A stretch of 44,092 nucleotides of DNA, taken from NCBI GenBank assembly GCA_035301345.1, contig DATGUM010000015.1:1-44092 (forward strand). The letters are read 5' to 3'. The notes beneath the pieces are model-generated. The model was not told the origin of the DNA and searched no databases. It was given only the letters and a program-made list of their open reading frames with translations. Positions 16,177-23,385 of the stretch are shown one piece after another. How positions within the stretch are numbered: position 1 is the first letter of the stretch; each line of letters opens with the position of its first letter. A program made the position numbers and the translations under genes. Source of the DNA: CALAMD01 sp035301345 (GTDB lineage: Bacteria > Bacillota > Bacilli > Bacillales > Amphibacillaceae).

Positions 16177-16251
16177 TACGCCACATGATAGAAATAACAG
16201 TGATGTTTTTATATGCTCTTATTAATAACATATAAGGAGTTGAAGGTAGTG

Positions 16252-17031
16252 GTGTTTGGTGACAAACTTTTTAAGCTTCGAAAAGAAAAAGGTTTTTCTC
16301 AAGAAACTTTAGCTGAGAAGCTTAACACTTCAAGACAAGCTATTAGTAAGTGGGAGAATGGTCAAGGCTTTCCAGAAACAGAGAAGCTTTTGATGATTGG
16401 AAATATTTTTGGCGTATCAATTGATTATTTATTGAAGGACTCAGTTGAAACAAGTGAGAAGAAAGAAGAAGGTTACTACGTTAGTAGAGAAATGGCAGAA
16501 GGATTTTTATTAAGTACACAAAAAACAGCTAAGCATATAGCGCTCGGTTTTAGTCTGTTTGCTTTAGCTTTCGAACCGTACTTTATTTTAGGGAAAGATT
16601 CAGGGTTAGGTATCCTTTTAATGATTGTTATTGCAACTCTAGGCATTATTTCTTTTGCAACACTCGGTTTTGATCATGGACAATATACAGTGCTCAAAAA
16701 AGAAGTTCTATTGTTCGACTCAAATTACTTTAAAGAATTGAACGGAAGGTATGAGGTTTTCAAAAGAAAGTCTTCAGTAACAATGATTATTGGTGTTAGT
16801 TTTTTAGCCATCGGATTTTTAGCTCTTGCCTTGGAAAAAAAGTTAGACATGGGAGTTATGGTTGATTATTATCCAATTTTAATTGCTTTAATAGCTATTG
16901 GCTTATATATATCATTACGTATTATTACCATTTTATCGGCGTACCAGTTGCTCGTGAAAAATGATGAACATACAAATCGCCTTGGCTTCAAATTGAGACA
17001 AAAAGTAAAGGAAAAGTTTAATGACTTTTAA
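16252..17031 (+). CDS. XRE-family regulator with membrane domain
   Basis: A helix-turn-helix domain fills residues 4-60 (KLRKEKGFSQETLAEKLNTS, RQAISKWENGQG, FGVSIDYLL), the typical Xre/Cro form. After a charged linker come four hydrophobic segments in two pairs, so this is a membrane-bound DNA-binding protein. The start is taken as GTG at 16252 (259 aa, read MFGDKLF); GTG at 16249 is equally possible, with AAGGAG at 16234-16239. An upstream ATG at 16213 lies ahead of that site. Target genes are unknown. A terminator follows. Confidence 0.85.
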   Translation: MFGDKLFKLRKEKGFSQETLAEKLNTSRQAISKWENGQGFPETEKLLMIGNIFGVSIDYLLKDSVETSEKKEEGYYVSREMAEGFLLSTQKTAKHIALGFSLFALAFEPYFILGKDSGLGILLMIVIATLGIISFATLGFDHGQYTVLKKEVLLFDSNYFKELNGRYEVFKRKSSVTMIIGVSFLAIGFLALALEKKLDMGVMVDYYPILIALIAIGLYISLRIITILSAYQLLVKNDEHTNRLGFKLRQKVKEKFNDF

Positions 17032-17060
17032 AACAACTATGTAGCTCTTGATCGGTTATC

Positions 17061-17096
17061 AAATCCTTTCTCACTGATGTGGGAGAGGATTTTTTG
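17061..17096 (+). terminator. Terminator (repeated family, copy 2)
   Basis: AAATCCTTTCTCAC pairs with GTGGGAGAGGATTT and is followed by TTTTG. It differs from copy 1 in the stem by a C-to-T change matched by G-to-A on the other side, so pairing is kept. The rest of 17032-17342 holds no gene. Confidence 0.88.
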
Positions 17097-17304
17097 TGTT
17101 TGAAATAGCCTGAATTGATTGAAGAAAATTGTAAGCAATAAACGAGAAGCTTTTTGAGCAAACGGAAAAAAGTTTTTTGAAATTAGATTTTCATCGTTAG
17201 TGCAACGTCATATGTATCGTGGGATAGCGAAGCCAACCGTTATATTGTCATAGGTTTAAAGTGTTATTTTAATCGGTTTAATATCGTGTTAGGATGAAAA
17301 TCGA

Positions 17305-17313
17305 TGCTATAAA
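17305..17313 (+). promoter_or_regulatory. Possible extended -10 for the 17343 lipoprotein
   Basis: TGCTATAAA at 17305-17313 has the TGn of an extended -10 box and a near-consensus hexamer. No good -35 stands 17 bases upstream. It is 30 bases before the lipoprotein start. Confidence 0.4.
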
Positions 17314-17342
17314 ACACAATACACAAAAAAAGGATGGCTTAC

Positions 17343-17969
17343 ATGAACAAAAAGTTAATCGCACTATTATTAGCAGCAATGACAGTTTTACTTTTAGCAG
17401 CTTGTGGGGATGAAGATAGTCAAAATGAGCAAGCGCAAAGTAATGACGAAGAAGAAAATGTCGCAGAAGAAAATGACGATGAAAACACATCATCACAAGA
17501 AGCGGACGAAGAAGGAAAGGCAATGTATCAAGTAGGTGAAACGGCTAAAATCACAAGTAAAGGGTATGACTTTGAGTATGAAGCGACAGTGAACGAATAT
17601 GAAATAACGAATGATAGCGATAAGTATGATATGGATGACTTTTATATGAACTATACGGAAGATAAATATAAAGATTCATACATTCTCATTTCAAATGTGA
17701 CAATCCACAATACGAGTGATGAAAATATTACACCGAGTAAACATATTCCAATGCATGTGTCTGATGCTGGTGCTAAAGCGGGTGAAGATGTTATTTATGA
17801 TTACTTCCCAGAGTTCGATGAGAATTTAGAACCGGGAGAATCAATTACGGGAGATCTTATCACACATGCTGATATTTATGAACCAGAAGAGTTTGAAGGT
17901 TATTGGTTAAAGTTTGAAACAATTACAGCTAATGAAACAATCTGGGAATTACCCAATACTGTTAAATAG
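17343..17969 (+). CDS. Secreted lipoprotein, DUF4352-like
   Basis: The start at 17343 gives MNKKLIALLLAAMTVLLLAAC; the signal peptide ends in the lipobox LAAC (Cys21), so the protein is probably anchored to the outer face of the membrane. The ATG at 17334 is placed on the AAAGGA ribosome binding site itself and is rejected. A strongly acidic, Glu/Asp/Asn-rich linker (about residues 22-60) leads to a beta-rich domain with TVNEYEITND and YILISNVTIHNTSDENI, resembling the DUF4352 immunoglobulin-like fold. The function is unknown. 208 aa. Confidence 0.75.
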   Translation: MNKKLIALLLAAMTVLLLAACGDEDSQNEQAQSNDEEENVAEENDDENTSSQEADEEGKAMYQVGETAKITSKGYDFEYEATVNEYEITNDSDKYDMDDFYMNYTEDKYKDSYILISNVTIHNTSDENITPSKHIPMHVSDAGAKAGEDVIYDYFPEFDENLEPGESITGDLITHADIYEPEEFEGYWLKFETITANETIWELPNTVK

Positions 17970-17994
17970 AGTGGCTTGTAAATGGATGTTTATC

Positions 17995-18030
17995 AACCTC
18001 TTTCTCATGGCTCTGGGAGAGGGGTTTTTG
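17995..18030 (+). terminator. Terminator (repeated family, copy 3)
   Basis: AACCTCTTTCTCA pairs with TGGGAGAGGGGTT through 13 positions, three of them T.G wobbles, with a TGGCTC loop and a T-rich tail (TTTTTGTTTTTT). Its left arm and the preceding ATC match copies 1 and 2. Confidence 0.88.
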
Positions 18031-18126
18031 TTTTTTCTAAAGATAATCAGTTGAGCAGAGACCGAGGAATTATGTTATGTTGTACGTAGTTTAAGAACGA
18101 AATTTTAACACAGCTAGGTGAATGTT

Positions 18127-19059
18127 ATGAAGAAGAAAACAGCCATTTTTATTACTTTACTAGTTCTTATTGTATGCGTACGCTATGCTTATGAGTTTTA
18201 TCATATTAATAAAGATTTATTTCCTTTTATCGATAGAAACGAAGCGTATCCGACAGCGAGAGAAGTGCTTAACGAGGACAAATATGCAGATATTATTAGT
18301 TTAGATAATTATATTTATATGAGAAATAAAGATTGGGGCGTTATTACATCTAGTAAGGCAGAAGATTATCTTAAGGATAGAGAAATAGGCGATATTAAAA
18401 AGACGACAACAAATGAATTATGGTTTAGAAGTCTTTATGCGTCGAAATTAAAAGAGGGCACGACAGTCTATTCGGAAGATAGAGATTATCGTAGAGGAGA
18501 CGCGCCTTTTCATATAACAATTGAAGAAGATGGGGAAGTCGTTTTTTACGAAAAGGTTATTAAAGATGATGATATAGAGGATAAAGATCCAGAAGTAAAT
18601 GATGAAGACGGACAAACATTTATTAACAATCAATTAGAAAAAATTAATAAAGACATAGATGTAACGAAAGCAAACGTCATTAATGATGAGATAAATATTG
18701 ATGTTGTCACTGACTACGATAAGGATTTAGATGATGATGCAGATATGGAGACAGTTATCTACACGGCTTTTTCATCAGGGATTGATGTGTCCAATATGAT
18801 TGGGCAAATATTTTATATGAATAAAGAAATTGATTGGGAAACGATAACGATTAACATGGATAAAATAGGTTCTGTTGAGATAAGCCGTCAATTATATGTT
18901 GGTATGGATGACAAACTAGAAGAAGCAGCAACATCTGAAGCAGGGTTTTATACGAATCATGCCATTGAAGAAGAATTAGTTAGAAAAGCAGAATGGAAGC
19001 TTAATGTTCAAGAAAGCCATGTAAATGGTTATATATTGGATGTGTTAGAAGAAAAATGA
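18127..19059 (+). CDS. Exported protein of unknown function, membrane-anchored
   Basis: I do not recognise this 310-aa protein. Residues 1-22 form a signal anchor (MKKKTAIFITLLVLIVCVRY) with no lipobox and no clear cleavage site. The remainder is hydrophilic and acidic, with a DDDIEDKDPEVNDEDG stretch and no motif I can name. The start ATG at 18127 follows AGGTG by 6 bases; a GTG at 18118 lies in that site. It stands between two lipoprotein genes, all three on the + strand and each with its own signals or spacer. Confidence 0.65.
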   Translation: MKKKTAIFITLLVLIVCVRYAYEFYHINKDLFPFIDRNEAYPTAREVLNEDKYADIISLDNYIYMRNKDWGVITSSKAEDYLKDREIGDIKKTTTNELWFRSLYASKLKEGTTVYSEDRDYRRGDAPFHITIEEDGEVVFYEKVIKDDDIEDKDPEVNDEDGQTFINNQLEKINKDIDVTKANVINDEINIDVVTDYDKDLDDDADMETVIYTAFSSGIDVSNMIGQIFYMNKEIDWETITINMDKIGSVEISRQLYVGMDDKLEEAATSEAGFYTNHAIEEELVRKAEWKLNVQESHVNGYILDVLEEK

Positions 19060-19147
19060 ATATGTTTTGATTTTTCTTCATGTGAGTAGGGTATAGTCAT
19101 GTAAATATCATCAAAGTGTTCAATCAATAAGTGATGGGAGGAAATTG

Positions 19148-19987
19148 ATGCGGAATAAAATATTTATCGTTCTCATATTATTTACTTTAGCAATTTTAGG
19201 CGCTTGTACAGAGAGTGAGCCAAATGATGAAGAGCATGAGGAAGAAGCGGAAGATACGGTTGATTCTGAACTGGCGGAATTACTCTCAAAGATGAAAAAG
19301 GAAGCGGGAGCCATTGACAGTTATTCTCTTGATAAAAGGGAAACCGAAGAGCTTACGTTTGTTGAAGATGAAAAATCTTGGAAGTCGTCTTTTTCGTCTA
19401 CAATATTTGTCACGTTTGATCCTGTTTCATATAGGCAAATGGACTTAGTTCTAATCCCAGGGCTTATTTATGAAGACCATGAAGATGCAGAAATTGTTTT
19501 TACGGGTGATGAATACTATTCGTATAATGAAGAAGAAGAAGTGTGGGAGAAGTACCCTGAAGCGTCCTTTGCGCATATGCCAAAGCAAATAATACAACAA
19601 TTCGCGATGAAGTCAGTAATAAAAGCGATTGAAAAGATAGCTTATGACATGGACTTTATCGAAGAGGAAGACCATTATTTATTACAAATGATTTATGATG
19701 AAGAATCAATGACTGAAGAAGACGACTTGAAGGATGTTCTTGCAATGATTGACCCTCAGCAATTAAAGGACCTTGACGTGAATTATCTGATGTATGAAAT
19801 AACAATTGATAAAGAAACATATTATATTGATCAGATGAAAACGACTATGAACTTTACAGTAGAAGCTCAGGACCGTGAAGTAGAAGTGGAAAGACAGACA
19901 GAAGTAGCATATGAACGGTATAATGATGTTTCACCAGTTAATGCAAGCTCGATATCGATGCCGGAAATTGTTGAAGTTGAGCCATAA
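19148..19987 (+). CDS. Lipoprotein of unknown function, possible LolA/DUF6612-like fold
   Basis: MRNKIFIVLILFTLAILGAC is a lipoprotein signal with the lipobox LGAC (Cys20), followed by a very acidic stretch (residues 21-40). The pattern after that, including AGAIDSYSLDKRETEEL, strands, DEYYSYNEEEEVWEKY and YEITIDKETYYIDQMKTTMNF, recalls LolA-like or DUF6612 lipoproteins with a half-barrel fold; this is a weak similarity from memory. The start at 19148 is 6 bases from GGGAGG; a TTG at 19145 is too near. 279 aa. Confidence 0.65.
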   Translation: MRNKIFIVLILFTLAILGACTESEPNDEEHEEEAEDTVDSELAELLSKMKKEAGAIDSYSLDKRETEELTFVEDEKSWKSSFSSTIFVTFDPVSYRQMDLVLIPGLIYEDHEDAEIVFTGDEYYSYNEEEEVWEKYPEASFAHMPKQIIQQFAMKSVIKAIEKIAYDMDFIEEEDHYLLQMIYDEESMTEEDDLKDVLAMIDPQQLKDLDVNYLMYEITIDKETYYIDQMKTTMNFTVEAQDREVEVERQTEVAYERYNDVSPVNASSISMPEIVEVEP

Positions 19988-20048
19988 AGCTTTTACGGTT
20001 GATAAATCAATGCGCAAGAAAATAGATGGAGAAAAGAAGGCGATTGGC

Positions 20049-20786
20049 ATGATGAGGAAGTTAAACGGATCACAATTTAGACAATTTAAAAATGGTCCTT
20101 TTGCGATTAATTTCATAACAGCAGGCAGGTTATTAGACAAAGAAGAGGATTTTTCTTTTGGTCCACTAGCGCGCTTTGATCATGCGAATGCCAACGTAGG
20201 AACATTTGTCAAAATGCATACACATAAGAATGATGAGATATTGAGCTATATGTGGAAAGGTGAAATGACTCACGACGATTCTACAGGCGAAATTGTAAAA
20301 ATATCGGATAGAAAGCTTATGATGATGAACTCAGGTGTTGGATTTAAACATGAGGAGTCTGTTCCTGAAAAAGATGTAGAAATGCTGCAAATATTTATTA
20401 GACCAGAAAAAGCGGATTTAGATCCCAACATTCAGTTTTTTGATCGCTTAACGATTGAAAAAGGAAAATGGCACTTAATCGGTGGTCCAGAAGGGTCAGA
20501 GGCTCCGCTAATTATTCGACAAAATGTATTCTTATATGACCTGCATTTGGAAGCGAACAGTCGCGTAGATGTTCCTGTCAAGGAAGGGTATACACCACTT
20601 TTATACGTCATGGATGGAGAAATAAAGCTTGGCAAGGAACCATTGCAAAAGCGAGACGTCGTAACAGACCTTGAAGATCACTTACCAGAAATCACTGCTG
20701 TTACTGATGCAACAGTTGTCTTGTTTTTGGTTGATATGGAAGCAGAAGCAACAACTAAAGGTTTGTACAGTGGGATACAGAAATAA
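20049..20786 (+). CDS. Pirin family protein (YhhW-like)
   Basis: The 245-aa protein is a bicupin of the pirin family. The N-terminal cupin has the metal ligands His57 and His59 (MHTHKNDEILSYMWKGEM) and His101 and Glu103 (GVGFKHEES), the same spacing as in E. coli YhhW, whose relatives act as quercetin 2,3-dioxygenases in vitro. The C-terminal cupin is degenerate. The start at 20049 lies 8 bases after AGAAGG; longer in-frame starts overlap the lipoprotein gene. A physiological substrate is not known. Confidence 0.85.
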   Translation: MMRKLNGSQFRQFKNGPFAINFITAGRLLDKEEDFSFGPLARFDHANANVGTFVKMHTHKNDEILSYMWKGEMTHDDSTGEIVKISDRKLMMMNSGVGFKHEESVPEKDVEMLQIFIRPEKADLDPNIQFFDRLTIEKGKWHLIGGPEGSEAPLIIRQNVFLYDLHLEANSRVDVPVKEGYTPLLYVMDGEIKLGKEPLQKRDVVTDLEDHLPEITAVTDATVVLFLVDMEAEATTKGLYSGIQK

Positions 20787-20794
20787 CGCTATAC

Positions 20795-20822
20795 TTGCAC
20801 TGGCCTATCCATGTGCTATGAT
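20795..20822 (+). promoter_or_regulatory. Promoter for the guanidine riboswitch and exporter
   Basis: TTGCAC at 20795-20800 and TATGAT at 20817-20822 are 16 bases apart, and TGC directly before the -10 makes it an extended -10 box. Transcription would start near 20829, about 20 bases before the riboswitch. Confidence 0.7.
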
Positions 20823-20844
20823 GAAAAGACAAATGTATATGATA

Positions 20845-20935
20845 CGTTTTCTAGGGTTCCGCAACATTTGTTGGACTGGACCGAGAGAAAACTCATAGCG
20901 ATAGCTGTGCCACGGAGGGATAAAAGCCTGGGAGA
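20845..20935 (+). promoter_or_regulatory. Guanidine-I (ykkC) riboswitch
   Basis: The conserved ykkC elements are all visible in order: CTAGGGTTCCG (20851-20861), CTGGACCGAGAGAAAAC (20876-20892), CCACGGAGGGATAAAAGCC (20910-20928) and CTGGGAGA (20928-20935). This aptamer binds free guanidinium. The 3' part of the aptamer is also the 5' arm of a terminator, so ligand binding should prevent termination and switch on the two exporter genes that follow. Confidence 0.95.
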
Positions 20936-20968
20936 TAACTATTTAATAGTTACTCTCAGGCTTTTTTT
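20923..20968 (+). terminator. Riboswitch-controlled terminator
   Basis: AAAGCCTGGGAGATAACT pairs with AGTTACTCTCAGGCTTT, and seven T follow. The 5' arm includes the last aptamer bases, as in known guanidine-I switches that act by transcription termination. Confidence 0.9.
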
Positions 20969-20992
20969 ATTTGAATGTAGAGGAGATTAAAC

Positions 20993-21334
20993 ATGAAGAA
21001 ATACTGGGTCACATTATTTGTAGCAGCAGTACTTGAAGTCTTTTGGGTCATTGGATTGGCTCATGCTTACGATGTTTGGACGTGGATAGTAACACTTATT
21101 TTAATCGTTGTCAGTAATTACTTAATGATTATGGTCGCGCAAAAATTACCTGCAGGGACTGTGTATACTGTTTTTGTTGGTTTAGGGGCAGGCGGAACTG
21201 TTGTAGCAGACATGTTGTTTTTTGGAGGGGTATTTATATGGGTGAAAATCTTATTAATAACAGCACTTTTATTCGGTGTCATCGGCTTGAAATTAGTGAC
21301 AGATAAAGAAGCGACTGAAAGGAGGCGTGTCTAA
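20993..21334 (+). CDS. gdnC: SMR guanidinium exporter subunit (YkkC/GdnC type)
   Basis: The 113-aa four-helix small multidrug resistance protein carries the essential glutamate in helix 1 (AAVLEVFWVIGLAHA, Glu15) and the GTVYTVFVGLGAGGTV helix 3 packing motif. Being under a guanidine-I riboswitch and next to a second SMR gene, it matches YkkC of B. subtilis, half of a heterodimeric guanidinium/H+ antiporter. AGAGGAG precedes the ATG. Its stop overlaps the start of the partner (TAATG). Confidence 0.92.
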   Translation: MKKYWVTLFVAAVLEVFWVIGLAHAYDVWTWIVTLILIVVSNYLMIMVAQKLPAGTVYTVFVGLGAGGTVVADMLFFGGVFIWVKILLITALLFGVIGLKLVTDKEATERRRV

Positions 21335-21648
21335 TGGCTTGGGTTGTTTTAGTGATAGCAGGTTTATTTGAAACATATGCAGTCGCAATGATCAATCAGT
21401 TTTCAGTCAGGCGCCATTGGCAAACACTCATTTTAATTGTTTTCGGACTCGGTATGGCACTCGGTTTATTGAGTTATTCATTACAAACGATTCCGATGGG
21501 GACAGGTTATGCGATATGGACAGGAATAAGTGTTGTTGGGAGTTCGCTTGTTGGTATTCTTTATTTTAACGAAGAGAAGAGTTGGCAAAGGATATTGTTG
21601 ATTACAATCATATTGTGTTCTGCGCTTGGTTTAAAGCTCGTGACGTAG
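21334..21648 (+). CDS. gdnD: SMR guanidinium exporter subunit (YkkD/GdnD type)
   Basis: The 104-aa SMR subunit has Glu13 in VLVIAGLFETYAVAMI and PMGTGYAIWTGISVVGSSLVGI in helix 3, the Gdx-type pattern. The one-base overlap with the upstream gene suggests paired synthesis and assembly into an antiparallel heterodimer. AAAGGAGG lies in the end of the upstream gene. Confidence 0.92.
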   Translation: MAWVVLVIAGLFETYAVAMINQFSVRRHWQTLILIVFGLGMALGLLSYSLQTIPMGTGYAIWTGISVVGSSLVGILYFNEEKSWQRILLITIILCSALGLKLVT

Positions 21649-21680
21649 TAACAAAAAAGTAATCTTTTTCTCCTGAACGC

Positions 21681-21702
21681 CGTCAAGTTCAATTCATTGA
21701 CG
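21681..21702 (+). promoter_or_regulatory. Inverted repeat on the -35 box of the SDR gene
   Basis: CGTCAA (21681-21686) and TTGACG (21697-21702) are perfect inverted copies separated by ten bases, so their centres are 16 bases apart. The right copy is the -35 box of the promoter at 21697-21725, a placing typical of a repressor site. No obvious cognate regulator is adjacent; the GntR gene at 22587 is the nearest. Confidence 0.4.
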
Positions 21703-21725
21703 TGATGAAAGGGCTTCCATAAAAT
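21697..21725 (+). promoter_or_regulatory. Sigma-A promoter for the SDR gene
   Basis: TTGACG at 21697-21702 and TAAAAT at 21720-21725 have the ideal 17-base spacing. The start of transcription would be near 21732, just ahead of the TAAGGGAGG ribosome binding site. Confidence 0.7.
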
Positions 21726-21747
21726 AGAGATAAGGGAGGCTACTATA

Positions 21748-22512
21748 ATGAATAACAAAGTTGTGTTAATTACTGGTGGTGCAGGTGGCGTCGGTCAGGC
21801 AGTAGCTCAAAAATTTCTAGATAGCGGTGCGAGTGTCTCTTTAGTTGATGTAAATAAAGAAGCACTTGAGAAAGTAAAAGAACGTTTAAATGGTGAGGAT
21901 AGCAAAATAAAGCTCATCCAAGCAGACGTAACGAAAGAATCAGATGTCGAAAATTATGTAAAAGAAACAATTAACACTTTCGGGACAATAGACATATTTC
22001 ACAACAATGCAGGTATTAACGGACCATTTACGAACATAACAGAATTGTCATTGGAAATATTTGAGCAAATTATGAGTATTAATGCGACAGGTATATTCTT
22101 AGGATTAAAACATGTTCTTAAGGTCATGCAATCACAAGGACATGGGAGTGTTATTAATACAGCGTCAAATGCAGCGTATATCGGGGCGGCAGGTATGGCG
22201 GGTTATATAGCTTCTAAACATGCCGTTGCAGGTTTGACAAAATCAGCAGCATTAGAAGTTGCCTCATCAAAAATAAGAGTTAATGCAGTAGCGCCTGCAG
22301 CAATTGATACGCAGATGTTGACTGATATTCGGGAAAATATGTCACCGGATGATCCCGATTCTGTTGGAGAAGCTTTAAAGCAAGGCATTCCTCTCGGACG
22401 TTTCGGAAATCCGCAAGAAGTAGCAGAAGTTGTTTATTTCTTAGCATCTGACAACGCATCATTTGTTACAGGCTCACTATACAATGTTGATGGTGGTATG
22501 GAAGCGGATTAA
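21748..22512 (+). CDS. Short-chain dehydrogenase/reductase (SDR)
   Basis: The 254-aa classical SDR has the NAD(P) loop TGGAGGVG (9-16), a D36 position in LVDVNKEA that favours NAD over NADP, the NNAG motif, and the catalytic Tyr153 and Lys157 (YIASK). The substrate cannot be told from the sequence; 3-oxoacyl reductase-like and polyol dehydrogenase-like members look much alike. It is monocistronic, with its own promoter, and ends at a terminator shared with the convergent GntR gene. Confidence 0.85.
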   Translation: MNNKVVLITGGAGGVGQAVAQKFLDSGASVSLVDVNKEALEKVKERLNGEDSKIKLIQADVTKESDVENYVKETINTFGTIDIFHNNAGINGPFTNITELSLEIFEQIMSINATGIFLGLKHVLKVMQSQGHGSVINTASNAAYIGAAGMAGYIASKHAVAGLTKSAALEVASSKIRVNAVAPAAIDTQMLTDIRENMSPDDPDSVGEALKQGIPLGRFGNPQEVAEVVYFLASDNASFVTGSLYNVDGGMEAD

Positions 22513-22533
22513 TTTAATCATTTAGCAGGTAAT

Positions 22534-22567
22534 AAACCCTTTCACATGAATATGTGAAAGGGTTTTG
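22534..22567. terminator. Bidirectional terminator between SDR and GntR genes
   Basis: AAACCCTTTCACAT pairs perfectly with ATGTGAAAGGGTTT around a GAAT loop. T-runs occur on the + side and in the opposite sense, fitting the convergent genes on both sides. The outer stem AAACCCTTTC is the same as in the copy 1 terminator at 15194. Confidence 0.85.
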
Positions 22568-22586
22568 TGTATGAATACATAATATT

Positions 22587-23267
22587 TTATTTATATTTTA
22601 CTCTTTTTTTATAAGCATCAATCGCTAATAAAACATATTCTAAACTATTGTTAACGTGCTTAATCATTTCTAATTCAACTTCGCTTTCTTTCCTCTGACG
22701 GATTAATTCAAATAATTTAATATGTTCTTCTAACGGTGAATGATTGATGTGTCGTTCATATTGAAAGTCCGTTAAGTATCTGTAGCGTTCGATTAAAGGT
22801 CTTAATCGATTCAAAAAGTTAACAGCAATATCATTTTTACTAATTTCATATAACTTATAATGAAAATAAAATCCGTAATTAATAATTGCTTCATCATTTT
22901 TGTCGAGGATAGCATCTTTAATCGATTCAATAATGACTTCTAAGTCGTTGAGCCCGGCTTGAGTGATTTTATTTGTCGCTTCCTTTGCTACTAATCCTTC
23001 TAAAACACTTCGAACATTATATATGTTAATAGCATCATCTTTAGAAATGTCTAACGTATATACTCTACCGTTTCGTCGTTTAATGAGTAACCCTTCGACT
23101 TGCAGCCTGCTTAGGCACTGACGGATGATCGTTCGACTGACCTCGTGATCATCAGCTATTTTCATTTCACTTAAATGAAAATGAGGAGGTATTTCTAATG
23201 TTACAATTTGCTTTTTTAAATTGTCATAAACTATATCTGAACTCGTTTTCCTTTTGAACGTTTCCAT
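22587..23267 (-). CDS. GntR-family regulator, FCD (FadR-like) type
   Basis: The N-terminal winged helix (about residues 8-75) has SDIVYDNLKKQIVTLEIPPH and the recognition segment VSRTIIRQCLSRLQVEGLL. The C-terminal all-helical FCD domain follows (YNVRSVLEGLVAKEATNKI, FHYKLYEISKN, HINHSPLEEHIKLFELI), with histidines in places that usually bind a metal and a carboxylate ligand. The start at 23267 (226 aa, METFKRK) follows AAGGGG by 8 bases. It diverges from the aldolase-symporter pair and probably represses it and itself. Confidence 0.88.
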   Translation of the reverse strand: METFKRKTSSDIVYDNLKKQIVTLEIPPHFHLSEMKIADDHEVSRTIIRQCLSRLQVEGLLIKRRNGRVYTLDISKDDAINIYNVRSVLEGLVAKEATNKITQAGLNDLEVIIESIKDAILDKNDEAIINYGFYFHYKLYEISKNDIAVNFLNRLRPLIERYRYLTDFQYERHINHSPLEEHIKLFELIRQRKESEVELEMIKHVNNSLEYVLLAIDAYKKRVKYK

Positions 23268-23298
23268 GTTAAAAACCCCTTCTATTTCATTTGTTACC

Positions 23299-23304
23299 AT
23301 TATA
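23299..23304 (-). promoter_or_regulatory. -10 box of the GntR gene
   Basis: On the minus strand TGCTATAAT gives a perfect -10 hexamer with an extended TGn. No good -35 is seen. It is about 32 bases before the GntR start. Confidence 0.5.
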
Positions 23305-23326
23305 GCAAATTATTTTCCAATTATAA

Positions 23327-23355
23327 TTGACAGAATAGTCTTAACTGTATACAAT
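23327..23355 (+). promoter_or_regulatory. Sigma-A promoter for the aldolase-symporter operon
   Basis: A perfect TTGACA at 23327-23332 and TACAAT at 23350-23355 are separated by 17 bases. The -10 box overlaps the palindrome at 23343-23356. Confidence 0.8.
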
Positions 23356-23356
23356 T
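23343..23356. promoter_or_regulatory. Candidate GntR/FCD operator palindrome
   Basis: AACTGTATACAATT is symmetric at 12 of 14 positions around a perfect TGTATACA core. It covers the -10 box of the aldolase operon. Palindromes with a GTATAC core are typical binding sites of FadR-subfamily GntR regulators, and the gene for one starts 76 bases away. Confidence 0.6.
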
Positions 23357-23385
23357 CACTTAGAGAAATTATTAGAGGTGATGAT

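Noticed and set aside
23254..23385. Longer frame of the threonine aldolase from 23254
   Set aside because: It would run through both divergent promoters and the operator; the TTG at 23386 gives the family N-terminus IDLRSDTVT.
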